The position numbers and the translations under genes were made by a program. A DNA stretch of 64,000 bases from Erythrobacter sp. (GTDB lineage Bacteria > Pseudomonadota > Alphaproteobacteria > Sphingomonadales > Sphingomonadaceae): NCBI GenBank assembly GCA_023653115.1, contig JAMNXO010000001.1:496001-560000 (forward strand), read 5' to 3'. Under the pieces are notes generated by a model. It made no database searches. It was not told the DNA's origin and saw only the letters and a list, made by a program, of their open reading frames with translations. The number at the start of each line of letters is the position of its first letter. Positions within the stretch are counted from its first letter, which is position 1. This document shows positions 28,928-37,502 of this stretch, piece by piece.

Positions 28928-30919
28928 GTGCATACCATCCTCATCATCGTTTTTGCGCCCTTGCTGGCGGCACTGGTGGCCGGGCTTGGCAACCGCATGA
29001 TCGGCAATGTGGCGGCCAAATCGGTCACCACCGGCGCGCTGTTCCTTTCGGCAGGCCTGAGCTGGCCGATCTTCCTCGGCTACATCGGCGGGACCGAGAC
29101 TGCCGAAGTGGTGCAGGTGCTCAAGTGGGTCGAGAGCGGCACGCTGACCTTCGACTGGGCGCTGCGCGTCGATACGCTCACCGCGATCATGCTGGTGGTG
29201 ATCAACTCGGTCTCGGCGCTCGTGCACCTCTATTCGTGGGGCTACATGGAGGAAGACCCGGATCAGCCGCGGTTCTTCGCCTACCTCTCGCTGTTCACCT
29301 TCGCGATGCTGATGCTGGTAACGGCCGATAACCTCGTGCAGATGTTCTTTGGCTGGGAAGGCGTGGGCCTTGCCTCCTATCTGCTGATCGGTTTCTGGTT
29401 CAAGAAGCCGAGCGCGGGCGCGGCAGCGATCAAGGCCTTTGTGGTCAACCGCGTGGGTGACCTGGGCTTCATGCTCGGCATCTTCGGCACCTATCTGGTG
29501 TTCCAGACCACCTCGATCACTGAAATCCTGGCCGCAGCTCCGGGGATGAGCGGTTCGACCATCACCTTCGTCGGCATGCGTCTCTACACCATGGATATCC
29601 TGTGTATCCTGCTGTTCATCGGCGCGATGGGCAAGTCGGCGCAGCTGGGCCTGCACACCTGGCTGCCTGACGCCATGGAGGGCCCGACGCCGGTCTCCGC
29701 ACTGATCCACGCTGCCACCATGGTGACGGCGGGCGTGTTCATGCTGTGCCGCCTCTCGCCGATGTTCGAGACCGCGCCGACCGCGCTGACCATCGTCACC
29801 ATCGTGGGCGCCGCCACCTGCTTCTTTGCCGCCACAATCGGCACGACGCAGTGGGACATCAAGCGGGTGATCGCCTATTCGACCTGCTCGCAGCTGGGCT
29901 ATATGTTCTTCGCTGCTGGCGTCGGCGCTTATGGCGCGGCGATGTTCCACCTGTTCACCCACGCCTTCTTCAAGGCGCTGCTGTTCCTCGGTGCAGGCTC
30001 GGTGATCCACGCGATGCACCACGAACAGGATATGCGCTATTACGGCGGCCTGCGGAAAGCGATCCCCTTCACCTTCTACGCGATGCTGGCGGGCACGCTG
30101 GCGATCACGGGGCTGGGGGTCTATCACCTCGGTGTCGGCTTTGCGGGCTTCTGGTCGAAGGACGCGATCCTCGAAGTCGCCTTTGCGCGCGGGACGCAGG
30201 TGTCCACCACCGCCTTCTGGCTCGGCGTTGGTGCGGCGCTGCTGACCAGTTTCTATTCCTGGCGCCTGCTGTTCCTGACCTTCTGGGGCAAGCCGCGCTG
30301 GATCGAGAGCGAGCACATCCAGCACGCCGTCCACAAGACCCCCGAACAGGCGGGCGAGGACACCACCGGCGGCTATCACCCGCATGAAAGCCCGGTGTCG
30401 ATGCTGATCCCGCTGGGCGTGCTGACCATCGGTGCGGTGGCCGCGGGGCAGGTGTTCGCGCCCAAGTTCCTCGATGATGCCGCGTTCTGGGCGGGCTCGA
30501 TCTTCTACAACGAACCGCTGATCCACGCGATGCACGCCGTGCCCTACTGGGTGAAGTATTCGGCCTTCATCGTGATGCTGCTCGGCTTCACCGGCGCTTA
30601 TGTCGCCTATATCGCCAAGCCCGATATTCCGGCGAAGTTCGTTGCGACCTTCGGGGCGCTGCACAACTTCGTCTATCGCAAGTGGTATTTCGACGAGCTC
30701 TATGACGCGATCTTCGTGAAGCCCGCGTTCTGGCTGGGGCGCAAGTTCTGGCAGCTTGGCGACATCGGCACGATCGACCGCTTCGGCCCCAACGGCATTG
30801 CCTGGGTGGTTGAGCGCAGCGCGGTTGCCGCCAAGTCGGTCCAGTCGGGCTACGTCTACACCTATGCGTTGATCATGCTGCTCGGGCTGGTCGCCGCTAT
30901 CACCTACGTTCTGCTTTAG
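28928..30919 (+). CDS. nuoL: NADH-quinone oxidoreductase subunit L
   Basis: ND5-type antiporter-like proton pump with the long lateral helix. 663 residues from GTG 28928, with AAGGGG about 10 bases upstream. Key segments: [38 protein letters not shown] (essential Glu), [31 protein letters not shown] (channel Lys), [23 protein letters not shown]. Extra His-containing loop at about 470-490. Confidence 0.96.
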   Translation: MHTILIIVFAPLLAALVAGLGNRMIGNVAAKSVTTGALFLSAGLSWPIFLGYIGGTETAEVVQVLKWVESGTLTFDWALRVDTLTAIMLVVINSVSALVHLYSWGYMEEDPDQPRFFAYLSLFTFAMLMLVTADNLVQMFFGWEGVGLASYLLIGFWFKKPSAGAAAIKAFVVNRVGDLGFMLGIFGTYLVFQTTSITEILAAAPGMSGSTITFVGMRLYTMDILCILLFIGAMGKSAQLGLHTWLPDAMEGPTPVSALIHAATMVTAGVFMLCRLSPMFETAPTALTIVTIVGAATCFFAATIGTTQWDIKRVIAYSTCSQLGYMFFAAGVGAYGAAMFHLFTHAFFKALLFLGAGSVIHAMHHEQDMRYYGGLRKAIPFTFYAMLAGTLAITGLGVYHLGVGFAGFWSKDAILEVAFARGTQVSTTAFWLGVGAALLTSFYSWRLLFLTFWGKPRWIESEHIQHAVHKTPEQAGEDTTGGYHPHESPVSMLIPLGVLTIGAVAAGQVFAPKFLDDAAFWAGSIFYNEPLIHAMHAVPYWVKYSAFIVMLLGFTGAYVAYIAKPDIPAKFVATFGALHNFVYRKWYFDELYDAIFVKPAFWLGRKFWQLGDIGTIDRFGPNGIAWVVERSAVAAKSVQSGYVYTYALIMLLGLVAAITYVLL

Positions 30920-30934
30920 GAGCGCGCTTCGCTC

Positions 30935-32515
30935 ATGGAAGGCCTTCCCATCCTGTCGCTGATGATGCTCGTGCCGCTGGCCGGCGCGGCGGCGTGCCTG
31001 TTTGCAGGCGCCAATGCTGCGCGCTGGATCGCGCTGGGGGCGACGCTTGTCACCTTCGTGCTCGGCATCGCGCTGTGGTCGAACTACCAGATCGGCGGGC
31101 CGCAGTGGCAGTTCACCGAAAAGGCCGCGCTGTTCGCAGGCTTCTCGTGGGCCTTGGGGATCGACGGGATCGCGCTGATGCTGACCATGCTCAGCGTGTT
31201 CCTGATGCCGATCTGCATTCTGGCGAGCTGGCAATCCGTGCAAAAGCGCGTCGGCGAATACATGGCGGCGTTCCTGTTCATGGAAGTGCTGATGATCGGC
31301 ACCTTTGCGGCGCAGGACCTGTTCCTGTTCTACGTCTTCTTCGAGGCCGGCCTCATTCCGATGTATCTGATCATCGGGGTGTGGGGCGGGGACAACCGCA
31401 TTTACGCCAGCTACAAGTTCTTCCTCTACACGCTGCTTGGCTCGGTGCTGATGCTGATCGCGATGTTCTGGATGGTGGCTGAGGCGGGCACCTCCGACAT
31501 CCCGACTCTGATGCAATACGGCTTCCCGGCAGGGGCGCAGACTTGGCTGTGGCTGGCCTTCTTCGCAAGTTTCGCGGTGAAGGTGCCGATGTGGCCGATG
31601 CACACCTGGCTTCCCGATGCCCACGTGCAGGCGCCAACCGCAGGTTCGGTGATCCTGGCGGGCGTGCTGCTGAAGCTGGGCGGCTATGGCTTCATCCGTT
31701 TCAGCCTGCCGATGTTCCCGGAAGCCTCGGCGCAGTTCGCGTGGCTGGTTTTCATCCTGTCGATGATCGCGGTGGTCTACACGTCGCTGGTCGCGCTGGT
31801 GCAGTCCGACATGAAGAAGCTGATCGCCTATTCCTCGGTCGCGCACATGGCGATTGTTACGGTCGGCCTGTTCGCCTTCAACGTGCAGGGGCTGGAAGGC
31901 GCGATGATCGTGATGCTCAGTCATGGTCTCGTATCGGGGGCATTGTTCCTTTGTGTGGGGGTCATCTACGACCGGTTGCACACCCGTGAGATCGCGCGTT
32001 ACGGCGGGCTGGCGATCAACATGCCCTATTACGCGCTGTTCTTCCTGCTGTTCACCATGGCCAGCATCGGCCTGCCGGGGACGAGCGGTTTTGTCGGCGA
32101 ATTCCTGTCGCTGGCGGGGATCTACCAGACCTCGAGCCTCGTCGCGCTGATTTCGACCACCGGGATCATCCTTGGCGCGGCCTATATGCTCTACCTCTAT
32201 CGCCGTGTGGCGTTCGGCGGGCAGACCAACGAGGACGCCGCCGCCATGCCGGATATTTCGGCGCGCGAGTGGGTGATGATGGCGCCGATTGCGGCCGTGG
32301 TGCTGTGGATGGGCGTCTATCCCGAAAGCTTCCTTGCGCCGATGCGCGCCGATATTGCTGTGCTGGATGCGCGGCTTGCCGCGGCCGCTCCGGCATCTGA
32401 TGCGCAGCTTGCCCCGGGCGCCCCGCGTGCGGCTGCTGCCAATGCGCTTCCCCATCACGAGACCGGCGAACACGCCAGCGGCTCCCATGACAGCGCCAAG
32501 GAGGGCGCGCACTGA
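30935..32515 (+). CDS. nuoM: NADH-quinone oxidoreductase subunit M
   Basis: ND4-type proton-pumping subunit, 526 residues. Family segments: [77 protein letters not shown]. From about residue 482 a 45-residue Ala/His/Glu-rich tail is added beyond the usual end. TGATG overlap with nuoN. Confidence 0.95.
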   Translation: MEGLPILSLMMLVPLAGAAACLFAGANAARWIALGATLVTFVLGIALWSNYQIGGPQWQFTEKAALFAGFSWALGIDGIALMLTMLSVFLMPICILASWQSVQKRVGEYMAAFLFMEVLMIGTFAAQDLFLFYVFFEAGLIPMYLIIGVWGGDNRIYASYKFFLYTLLGSVLMLIAMFWMVAEAGTSDIPTLMQYGFPAGAQTWLWLAFFASFAVKVPMWPMHTWLPDAHVQAPTAGSVILAGVLLKLGGYGFIRFSLPMFPEASAQFAWLVFILSMIAVVYTSLVALVQSDMKKLIAYSSVAHMAIVTVGLFAFNVQGLEGAMIVMLSHGLVSGALFLCVGVIYDRLHTREIARYGGLAINMPYYALFFLLFTMASIGLPGTSGFVGEFLSLAGIYQTSSLVALISTTGIILGAAYMLYLYRRVAFGGQTNEDAAAMPDISAREWVMMAPIAAVVLWMGVYPESFLAPMRADIAVLDARLAAAAPASDAQLAPGAPRAAAANALPHHETGEHASGSHDSAKEGAH

Positions 32516-33993
32516 TGGATTTCGCTCCTTCCTTCGCGCTGGTTGCGCCTGAATTGCTGCTGATCGGCGCCGGACTGGCGCTGTTGCTGGTGGCGGCGTG
32601 GGCTGGCGACAAGGCCGCGCGCGGCATCGCGATTGCAGCCGCTGCCGCGCTGTTCGGCGCCGGGATCATGCTGGTTCCGGGCCTGCATTTCGGCACCGAC
32701 GGCCCGGCAACACTGGCCTTTGGCGGTCTCTTCAAGGTCGATGCCTTTGCGATGTTCGCCAAGGCTCTGATCTATCTCGCCGCAATCGGTGCGCTGATGG
32801 TGGCGCCGTCCTTCTTCACCAGCGCCGCTGCCGGAAGCGAGCGCGTGATGCGCGCCGAATATCCGGTGCTGGTGCTGTTCGCGGCCGTGGGCATGAGCAT
32901 CATGGTTTCGGCCAATGATTTTATGACGCTTTATCTCGGGCTCGAGCTGAACAGCCTGTCGGCCTATGTGCTGGCAGCGATCCTGCGGCGCGATGTGCGC
33001 TCGGGCGAGGCGGGGCTGAAGTATTTCGTGCTCGGCGCGCTCGCCTCGGGCATTCTGCTTTACGGCATCAGCCTGCTTTACGGTTTTACCGGCGGCACCG
33101 GATTTGCCGCCGTGCGGGCCGGCCTGACCGGCGAAATGGGCACCGGCGCGCTGTTTGGTGTGATCTTCGTGCTCTCGGGCCTCGCCTTCAAGATCAGCGC
33201 GGTGCCGTTCCATATGTGGACGCCGGACGTCTACGAAGGCGCGCCGACACCGGTGACCGCCTTCTTCGCCACCGCGCCCAAGGTCGCCGCTGTCGCGCTC
33301 ACCGCGCGTGTCACCTTCGAGGTGTTCGGCGCGCAGGTCGCCGCCTGGCAGCAGATCGTGATGTTCACCGCGTTTGCTTCGATCATCTTCGGCGCGCTGG
33401 GTGCGATCGGGCAGGAAAACCTCAAGCGCCTGCTGGCCTATTCCTCGATCAACAATATCGGCTTCATCCTGCTCGGCCTCGCCGTCGCCAATCAGGACGG
33501 GGCGAGCGCCATGCTGGTCTACCTGTTCATCTATGTCGCGATGAGCCTTGGCAGCTTTGTCGCGCTGCTGATGCTCCGCGACGAGGACGGCGCACTGTTC
33601 GAGACCTTCGCCGATATCCGCGGGCTCTCGGTCACCCGTCCGGCAATCGCTTGGGCGCTGCTGTTGTTCATGTTCAGCCTTGCGGGCATTCCGCCGCTGC
33701 TCGGTTTCTACAGCAAGTTCGTGGTGTTTCAGGCGACGGTCGAGGCCGGGTTGATCGCGTTCGGCGCGATTGCCATTGCTGCAAGCGTGATCGGGGCATT
33801 CTATTACATCAAGTTCGTCAAGGTGATGTTCTTCGATGAGCCCGCAGGTGTTGTCACCGGCAAGAGCCCCGCGGGGCACTGGGCGCTGCTGGGCCTGACC
33901 GCGCTCATCATCTCGCCGCTGGGCTACCTGCTGACCCCGTCGCTGACCGATCTGGCCGACAAGGCCGCAGCCTCGTTGTTCCTCGCGGTTTGA
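32515..33993 (+). CDS. nuoN: NADH-quinone oxidoreductase subunit N
   Basis: ND2-type proton-pumping subunit, 492 residues, about 14 helices. LYLGLELNSLSAYVLAAILRRD carries the channel Glu; LSGLAFKISAVPFHMWTPDVYEGAPTPVTAFFA carries the channel Lys. Last complex I gene. Its TGA overlaps the TTG start of birA, so the transcript very likely runs on. Confidence 0.95.
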   Translation: MDFAPSFALVAPELLLIGAGLALLLVAAWAGDKAARGIAIAAAAALFGAGIMLVPGLHFGTDGPATLAFGGLFKVDAFAMFAKALIYLAAIGALMVAPSFFTSAAAGSERVMRAEYPVLVLFAAVGMSIMVSANDFMTLYLGLELNSLSAYVLAAILRRDVRSGEAGLKYFVLGALASGILLYGISLLYGFTGGTGFAAVRAGLTGEMGTGALFGVIFVLSGLAFKISAVPFHMWTPDVYEGAPTPVTAFFATAPKVAAVALTARVTFEVFGAQVAAWQQIVMFTAFASIIFGALGAIGQENLKRLLAYSSINNIGFILLGLAVANQDGASAMLVYLFIYVAMSLGSFVALLMLRDEDGALFETFADIRGLSVTRPAIAWALLLFMFSLAGIPPLLGFYSKFVVFQATVEAGLIAFGAIAIAASVIGAFYYIKFVKVMFFDEPAGVVTGKSPAGHWALLGLTALIISPLGYLLTPSLTDLADKAAASLFLAV

Positions 33994-34715
33994 GCCTGAC
34001 GCCCGTCATCACGCTGGTCGAGGAGACCGGTTCGACCAACGCCGATCTGGCCGCAGCCATTCGTGCAGGCGAGGGCTTGCCTGAGGGCCATTGGCGCGTA
34101 GCCCGCCGCCAGAGCGCGGGGCGCGGCCGCCAGGGTCGCGAATGGTTCGATGGGGCGGGCAATTTCATGGGCTCCACCGCGGTGATGCTCGGCGAGGGCG
34201 GGCCGCCGCCTGCCAGCCTCAGCTTTGTTGCCGCGCTGGCTGTGCGCGATGCTGTGGCCGAGGTGCTGGGCGAGGGCGCAAGCCTCACGCTCAAATGGCC
34301 CAATGATGTGCTGCTGGACGGCGGTAAGCTTTCCGGCATCCTGCTCGAGATGGTGCGCGGGGCCATCGTCGTCGGGATCGGGGTGAACCTCGCGCGCGCG
34401 CCGCAATTGCCCGATCGCAAGACCGCCGCACTTGCCGATGTCGCACCGCCGCCAGCACTGGAGGATTTTGCCCGCGGCCTCGCGTCGCACTTCGCCCACC
34501 GGCTCGCAAGCTGGCGCCGCGACGGGTTGGGGGCGACCTTGCAGGCCTTTCTAGCCGTCTCGATCCACGCGCAGGGATCGGCCCTCACCGTGCACGATAC
34601 GGACGGTTCGCGGCTGTCGGGCACCTTTGCCGGGCTCGAGGAAAGCGACGGGGCCTTGCGGCTACGCTTGGCGGATGGCAGCGAACGTGTCATTCGCGCC
34701 GGGGATATTTCCTAG
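33990..34715 (+). CDS. birA: biotin--[acetyl-CoA-carboxylase] ligase
   Basis: Biotinylates the carboxyl-carrier protein of acetyl-CoA carboxylase. 241 residues, a monofunctional ligase without the N-terminal DNA-binding domain of E. coli BirA. Biotinyl-AMP loop RRQSAGRGRQGREW, KWPNDVLLDGGKLSGILLE, VVGIGVNL, and a small C-terminal SH3-like domain. TTG 33990 is used as the start (TTGA overlap with nuoN); no better in-frame start is near. Its place after nuoN is common in alphaproteobacteria. Confidence 0.92.
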   Translation: MSLTPVITLVEETGSTNADLAAAIRAGEGLPEGHWRVARRQSAGRGRQGREWFDGAGNFMGSTAVMLGEGGPPPASLSFVAALAVRDAVAEVLGEGASLTLKWPNDVLLDGGKLSGILLEMVRGAIVVGIGVNLARAPQLPDRKTAALADVAPPPALEDFARGLASHFAHRLASWRRDGLGATLQAFLAVSIHAQGSALTVHDTDGSRLSGTFAGLEESDGALRLRLADGSERVIRAGDIS

Positions 34716-34730
34716 ACAGGAGTGCATGAG

Positions 34731-35525
34731 ATGCTGCTCGCCGCAGATGTCGGTAACACCAATGTCGTCTTTGCGCTGTTCTCCTATGAGGAGGACGGGA
34801 CGCACACTATCCGTGCACGCTGGCGGATCGCCACCGATCCGCGCCGCACGGGCGATGAATACGCGGTGTGGCTGCTGCAATTGCTCACCATCGAGGGTGT
34901 GGCGCGTGACGCGATCAAGCAGATCATCGTTGCCTCGGTGGTGCCGCGCGCGGATCACAACCTCACCGTTTTGTGCGAGAAATATTTCGGCATCACGCCG
35001 ATGTTTGCAGGCCAAGGTAAAGCGGCTTGGCGCTTCGAGATTGATGTTGACCAGCCTTCCTCGCTCGGGGCGGACCGCGCCCTCAACATCCTGGCTGCGC
35101 ATCACAAGTATGGCGGCGATCTCATCATTGTCGATTTCGGCACAGCAACCAAGTTCGAGGCGGTCGACTTCACCGGCGCCTACAAGGGCGGCTCGATTGC
35201 GCCGGGGATCAACCTTTCGCTCGACGCGCTGGTGGGCAAGACCGCCAAGCTGCCGCGCATCGCCATCCGCGCGCCCGAGAGCCGCAGCGTCATCGGCCGC
35301 AACACCGAAGACCAGATGCTGATCGGTGTGTTCTGGGGCTATGTCGCAATGATGGAAGGCATGGTCGCCCGGATGCAGACCGAAATCGGCCGTCCCGCAA
35401 AGGTTGTAGCCACCGGCGGGCTCGCCATATTGTTCGACGACGCCACCGAAATCTTCGACCATGTCGATGCCGACCTGACGCTGGATGGCCTCGCGATCCT
35501 GGCCCGTCAGGCCGAGACCGCCTGA
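34731..35525 (+). CDS. coaX: type III pantothenate kinase
   Basis: First step of CoA synthesis. 264 residues from ATG 34731, with AGGAG 8 bases upstream; a GTG three codons earlier is rejected because it sits within the ribosome site. Actin-like ATPase fold: P-loop [17 protein letters not shown], pantothenate loop [11 protein letters not shown], catalytic Asp in [12 protein letters not shown], and GGLAILF. Follows birA by 15 bases; both serve acyl-CoA metabolism. Confidence 0.93.
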   Translation: MLLAADVGNTNVVFALFSYEEDGTHTIRARWRIATDPRRTGDEYAVWLLQLLTIEGVARDAIKQIIVASVVPRADHNLTVLCEKYFGITPMFAGQGKAAWRFEIDVDQPSSLGADRALNILAAHHKYGGDLIIVDFGTATKFEAVDFTGAYKGGSIAPGINLSLDALVGKTAKLPRIAIRAPESRSVIGRNTEDQMLIGVFWGYVAMMEGMVARMQTEIGRPAKVVATGGLAILFDDATEIFDHVDADLTLDGLAILARQAETA

Positions 35526-35562
35526 ACACTCCCGCGCCCCTCCTGACAGAACCGGAAACCCC

Positions 35563-37218
35563 TTGAAGAACGATTTCACCCCCGAAGACGAATTGCTGTT
35601 CCTTGCGCTTGGCGGGTCGGGCGAGATTGGCATGAACGTCAATCTCTATGGCTGCCAGGGCAAGTGGATCATGGTCGATCTCGGCATGACTTTCTCTGGC
35701 ACCGAATATCCGGGCGTCGATCTGGTGTTTGCCGATCTCGACTTCATCGAAGAGCGTGCCAAGGACCTGCTTGCGATCGTGCTGACCCATGCGCACGAGG
35801 ACCATATCGGCGCTGTGCCCTATTTCGCGGGCGAACTCGGCGTTCCGCTGTATGCCACCCCGTTCACCGCCGATCTGGTGGCTCGCAAGCTTGAGGAAGC
35901 AGGCCTGCTCGGCAAGGTCGAGATCAACATCATCGAGGACGATCACGGCGAGATCGACATTGGCCCGTTCACCATCAGCTACCTGCCGCTCGCGCACTCG
36001 ATTGCGGAAGGCAACGCGCTGCTGATCGACACGCCTTACGGGACGGTGTTCCACACCGGCGACTGGAAGCTCGACGATGAACCGATCATCGGCGAGCCGA
36101 CCACTGAGGCTGAACTGCGCGAAATCGGCGATGAAGGCGTGCTGGCGCTGGTGTGCGATTCGACCAATGTGTTCAATCCCAAGCCTTCGGGCAGCGAAGG
36201 CGCGGTGCATCATGCGCTGATGGAGGAAGTCGCCCGCCATGCGGGCAAGCGTGTCGTCGTTACTACCTTCGCCAGCAATGTCGCACGGCTCCAGACCCTT
36301 GGCGAGGTCGCCCGCGAGACCGGGCGACAGATCTGTGTCGCCGGCCGCTCGCTCGACCGGATCATCGAGGTGGCGCAGGACAATGGCTATCTTGAGGATT
36401 TCCCGACGCCGGTGAGTTTCGACACCGCGATGGGGCTGCCGCGCGGCGAGGTGCTGATCATCGCCACAGGCGGGCAGGGCGAGCCGCGGGCCGCGCTCGC
36501 CCGGATGGCCGAGAAGAACCATCCGATCGAGCTGACCGCAGGCGACGTGGTGCTGTTCTCCTCGCGCCAGATCCCCGGCAACGAGATCCCGATCGGCAAG
36601 ATCCAGAACCAGCTGGCCGCGCGCGGGATCACCATGGTGACCGATCGTCAGGCCTTTATCCACGTCTCTGGCCACCCGGGCCGACCGGAGCTCGAAGCGC
36701 TTTACGAATGGCTGCGTCCCGAAATCCTCGTGCCGGTGCACGGTGAAATCCGTCACATGGCGGAGCAAGCACGGGTCGGCAAAGCCAGCGGCATCCCGTC
36801 GCAGGTGGTGCAGAAGAACGGCGACATCGTCCGCCTTGCGCCGGGCAAGCCGGGCAAGTTGGCCGAAGTGCGCGCCGGACGTCTGGTGCTTGATGGTGAC
36901 ATTATCTCACCGGCCAATGGCGAGGCGATCACCATGCGCCGCCGGATCGCCATCGACGGCGTGATGGTGGTGGTGCTGGTCCGCGGGCAAAAGCCGTTGA
37001 TCGAAGCGATCGGCCTGCCGCTTGATGAAGACCTGCCAGCCTTCCTCGAGGAAGCGTCTGGCGATGTGCTGACCGCAATCAGCCGCCTCAAGGGCAAGGA
37101 CGCCCGCGATCCGGCTGCGGTGCATGAAGCTGCGCGGCTTGCTGCACGGCGGGCGGCGCAGCGCTGGTCGGGCAAGAAGCCGCAGGTGCGGGTGGTGATG
37201 CCGGGGGCTCCGGCCTGA
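35563..37218 (+). CDS. rnj: ribonuclease J
   Basis: Metallo-beta-lactamase/beta-CASP RNase with endo- and 5'-exonuclease activity in RNA decay and rRNA maturation. 551 residues from TTG 35563 (KNDFTPEDELLFLALGGSGEIG). Zn motif HxHxDH at His76-His81 (THAHEDHIGA). beta-CASP segments FHTGDWKLD, VVVTTFASNVARLQ, VSGHPGRPELEALY, VPVHGEIRHM, and a C-terminal domain from about 460. Present alongside RNase E in this genome, a combination known in alphaproteobacteria. The end overlaps the next ATG (TGATG). Confidence 0.92.
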   Translation: MKNDFTPEDELLFLALGGSGEIGMNVNLYGCQGKWIMVDLGMTFSGTEYPGVDLVFADLDFIEERAKDLLAIVLTHAHEDHIGAVPYFAGELGVPLYATPFTADLVARKLEEAGLLGKVEINIIEDDHGEIDIGPFTISYLPLAHSIAEGNALLIDTPYGTVFHTGDWKLDDEPIIGEPTTEAELREIGDEGVLALVCDSTNVFNPKPSGSEGAVHHALMEEVARHAGKRVVVTTFASNVARLQTLGEVARETGRQICVAGRSLDRIIEVAQDNGYLEDFPTPVSFDTAMGLPRGEVLIIATGGQGEPRAALARMAEKNHPIELTAGDVVLFSSRQIPGNEIPIGKIQNQLAARGITMVTDRQAFIHVSGHPGRPELEALYEWLRPEILVPVHGEIRHMAEQARVGKASGIPSQVVQKNGDIVRLAPGKPGKLAEVRAGRLVLDGDIISPANGEAITMRRRIAIDGVMVVVLVRGQKPLIEAIGLPLDEDLPAFLEEASGDVLTAISRLKGKDARDPAAVHEAARLAARRAAQRWSGKKPQVRVVMPGAPA

Positions 37219-37502
37219 TGCAGATCACTTCGATTGCGGCGATCTATTTCCTGTTCTGGGTGATGAGCGCTTTCATCATGCTGCCCTTCGGTGTGCGTAC
37301 CGCCGAAGAAGCAGGCATCGAGACAGTGCCGGGGCAGGCCGAAAGCGCCCCGGCCAACTTCCGCCCCGGCAAGCTGATGGTGCGCGCGACCATCATCGCG
37401 GCGCTGTGCACCGCGCTGTTCGTGGCCAATTACGAATATGGGTGGCTGACAGTCGCCGATGTCGACATCCTGCCCAAGCCCCCCGCCGCTGCTGAAGGTT
37501 AG
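37218..37502 (+). CDS. DUF1467 family membrane protein
   Basis: 94 residues with two transmembrane helices (about 4-24 and 53-74). The FWVMSAFIMLPFGVRTAEEAG signature and the KLMVRATIIAALCTALFV second helix match the short alphaproteobacterial DUF1467 family, function unknown. Coupled to rnj by a TGATG overlap. Its last 4 bases overlap the 3' end of the convergent coiled-coil gene. Confidence 0.8.
   Translation: MQITSIAAIYFLFWVMSAFIMLPFGVRTAEEAGIETVPGQAESAPANFRPGKLMVRATIIAALCTALFVANYEYGWLTVADVDILPKPPAAAEG

Noticed and set aside
28901-32512. 1203-codon open frame on the minus strand opposite nuoL/nuoM
   Set aside because: Antisense shadow: the protein is a Glu/Gln/Arg/His-rich string with no family features, and nuoL and nuoM are certain.
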